A stretch of DNA of 7,583 nt from the NCBI GenBank assembly GCA_020426085.1, contig JAGQQP010000189.1, positions 1-7,583 on the forward strand, given 5' to 3'. Position 1 is the stretch's first letter. Every line of letters starts with the position of its first letter. Made by a program: the position numbers and the translations under genes. This DNA comes from Planctomycetaceae bacterium. Its GTDB lineage: Bacteria > Planctomycetota > Planctomycetia > Planctomycetales > Planctomycetaceae. This document shows positions 6,283 through 7,583 of this stretch, in pieces. The notes beneath the pieces were generated by a model. It was not told the DNA's origin. It worked only from the letters and a program-made list of their open reading frames with translations, and made no database searches.

Positions 6283-7583
6283 TCATTTGGAATCAGTAAG
6301 CCTGCGATCATAAGAAGACTCTGTCAACAACTCCGCCGATTCACTGGGAGCGGGGCGGGACTGAAGTATCACCCATCGCAGCAGCACGAATGCTGTCACG
6401 CCGCAAATCAACAGCAAAGGCCAGGAATACCGTAACCCGTCTGGTCCCATTGTGACGAAATGCTGCAGGCCATTTTCGGGAGCCCATGTTTCAGGCACCC
6501 GACCACGGAAGATCGAAAGCGAGTTATAGATAAAGTGAAACAGAATTCCCGGAAACAGACTGCGACTGTGCACCGCAATCAACCCCAGAGCCAGCCCCAT
6601 CAGGGTCGCATTAAACACCTGTTGTGGAATCTGGTGCATCACGCCAAACGTGACACTGGAGAGAATCACAGCGAGCCAGACCCGACCCCGGCGACCAAAC
6701 CCGCTCAGCATAAATCCACGGAAGGCGATTTCTTCGCAGATCCCCGGTGCGACCGCAAAGGCCAGCAGAATCAACCACAACGACTGATTGGGATCAGACA
6801 TTTCCTTGATGATTGCCGCGGCCCCCGCTGGCAATTTCGGAAAGAACCACTGCAGACTTGCAGACAACTCCAGCGACAACGGATGCAGCATGAAAGGCAA
6901 CAGAAGTCCCACGCCCCAGAAACCCCAATTGGGTAAAAAGAGACGAAACGTCTTCCGCACACTGGTCGTCAGCATGATCCCCATGATTAACGCCGGTGTC
7001 GCAATGATCGCCAGCTGCTGGATCATCAGCAACTGCATGCTCCGCACTGCTCGCATTGATTCCGGTGCAGTCAGAATCGCATCCCGCATCGAATTCATCA
7101 CCGCAAACTGCAGTAACATGATGATCACGAAGCAGAAGCCTGCCTCTGCAAAACTGGGTAACGCGTCTTTAGTCCGCATCAGATGCTTCAGCCACAAACC
7201 GACTTCAAACCGCTCGGCTTCGCGGAAGAGCACGTCTTCCCGCTGGAACTGATCGATGGCCCACCAGAGTGCCAGCAGACTGTATCCGATACTCGATACC
7301 AGCACCGGAATCGCGTAGACATATAAAGCCCCCGCATTCACCGCAGAGAGCAGCATCCCTTTCAGCAGGAGCGCCGCTCCCACGATCGGCATCATGCTGT
7401 AAAACGCATTGATCTCCACTGCAGGAGACAGGCAGAATACGGTTAAGCCCAGCGTCACCATCAACAGCGGTGTTAGATAATATTGTCCCTCTTTACTACT
7501 GCGGGCAAAGGTCGCCAGTGACAGACACAAGGCACTGAATAACGCCGAGAGCGGAATCAGCAGAATCACAATCCAGAACAGTG
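6283..7583 (-). CDS. ABC-2 permease (NatB-like) fused to CPBP intramembrane protease, 5' truncated by window
   Basis: A membrane protein in two parts. The visible N-terminal part (residues 1-115, numbered from the GTG at 7569) carries the helices and SKEGQYYLTPLL / FYSMMPIVGAALLLKGML segments of ABC-2 type, NatB-like sodium or drug exporter permeases. The C-terminal part (about 220-405) is a CPBP (CAAX protease/bacteriocin-processing, ABI) domain with all three motifs: EEIAFR (E279, E280, R284), FGVMH (H312) and HFIYN (H345, N349). These are the residues expected for a functional glutamic-type membrane protease. The reading frame stays open to the window edge past 7569 (L-F-W-I), so the GTG there is internal and several hundred residues are probably missing. 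A partner ATPase gene (NatA-like) would be expected just outside, upstream. The last ~30 residues are hydrophilic. Its stop lies 72 bases before the amidohydrolase start, so co-transcription is possible. Confidence 0.92.
   Translation of the reverse strand, partial: LFWIVILLIPLSALFSALCLSLATFARSSKEGQYYLTPLLMVTLGLTVFCLSPAVEINAFYSMMPIVGAALLLKGMLLSAVNAGALYVYAIPVLVSSIGYSLLALWWAIDQFQREDVLFREAERFEVGLWLKHLMRTKDALPSFAEAGFCFVIIMLLQFAVMNSMRDAILTAPESMRAVRSMQLLMIQQLAIIATPALIMGIMLTTSVRKTFRLFLPNWGFWGVGLLLPFMLHPLSLELSASLQWFFPKLPAGAAAIIKEMSDPNQSLWLILLAFAVAPGICEEIAFRGFMLSGFGRRGRVWLAVILSSVTFGVMHQIPQQVFNATLMGLALGLIAVHSRSLFPGILFHFIYNSLSIFRGRVPETWAPENGLQHFVTMGPDGLRYSWPLLLICGVTAFVLLRWVILQSRPAPSESAELLTESSYDRRLTDSK

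Noticed and set aside
6460..6936. 158-codon plus-strand frame opposite the CPBP fusion gene
   Set aside because: It lies fully antisense to a gene with intact protease motifs, is Gln/His/Pro-rich as expected of a shadow frame and has no domain.
7567..7569. GTG as the true start of the CPBP fusion
   Set aside because: The frame continues open to the window edge with hydrophobic codons, and the visible ABC-2 part is far shorter than a full permease half.

Overview
The window looks like a piece of a chromosome from a planctomycete, with the Gimesia/Planctomyces group the best guess. The reasons are moderate GC by eye, long single-copy genes with weak or absent Shine-Dalgarno sites, two large proteins I cannot place in any characterised family, and an ABC-2 permease/CPBP protease fusion of a kind I associate with planctomycetes. 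This assignment is inference from protein style, not from a marker gene. There is no sign of phage, transposase, CRISPR, tRNA or rRNA.

Layout: the left edge carries the C-terminal part of a plus-strand beta-ketoacyl-ACP synthase III (fabH-like, 1-585). All other genes are on the minus strand. Reading them in transcription order from the right edge: an ABC-2 permease/CPBP membrane protease fusion whose N-terminus lies outside the window (7583-6283); an amidohydrolase that most resembles aminofutalosine/nucleoside deaminases and probably starts at TTG (6210-4984); a 634-residue protein of unknown function, perhaps with a helical toroid plus beta-sandwich layout (4846-2942); a YpeA-type GNAT acetyltransferase (2681-2256); and a 430-residue multi-pass membrane protein of unknown function (1959-667). 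The membrane protein gene converges on fabH, and an interrupted stem-loop sits between and across their 3' ends.

The genes do not form an obvious pathway. The three rightmost minus-strand genes are spaced by 72 and 137 bases and could share a transcript. The gaps before ypeA and before the 430-residue gene are about 260 and 270-300 bases and probably hold independent promoters. The 1960-2255 gap is rich in short inverted and direct repeats and is the best candidate for a dispersed repeat or structured non-coding element.

Overall this is mostly ordinary core-genome content. The points most worth following up are the two uncharacterised proteins, the repeat-rich gap and the possible link of the deaminase to futalosine-route menaquinone synthesis. 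I see no convincing new multi-gene system.
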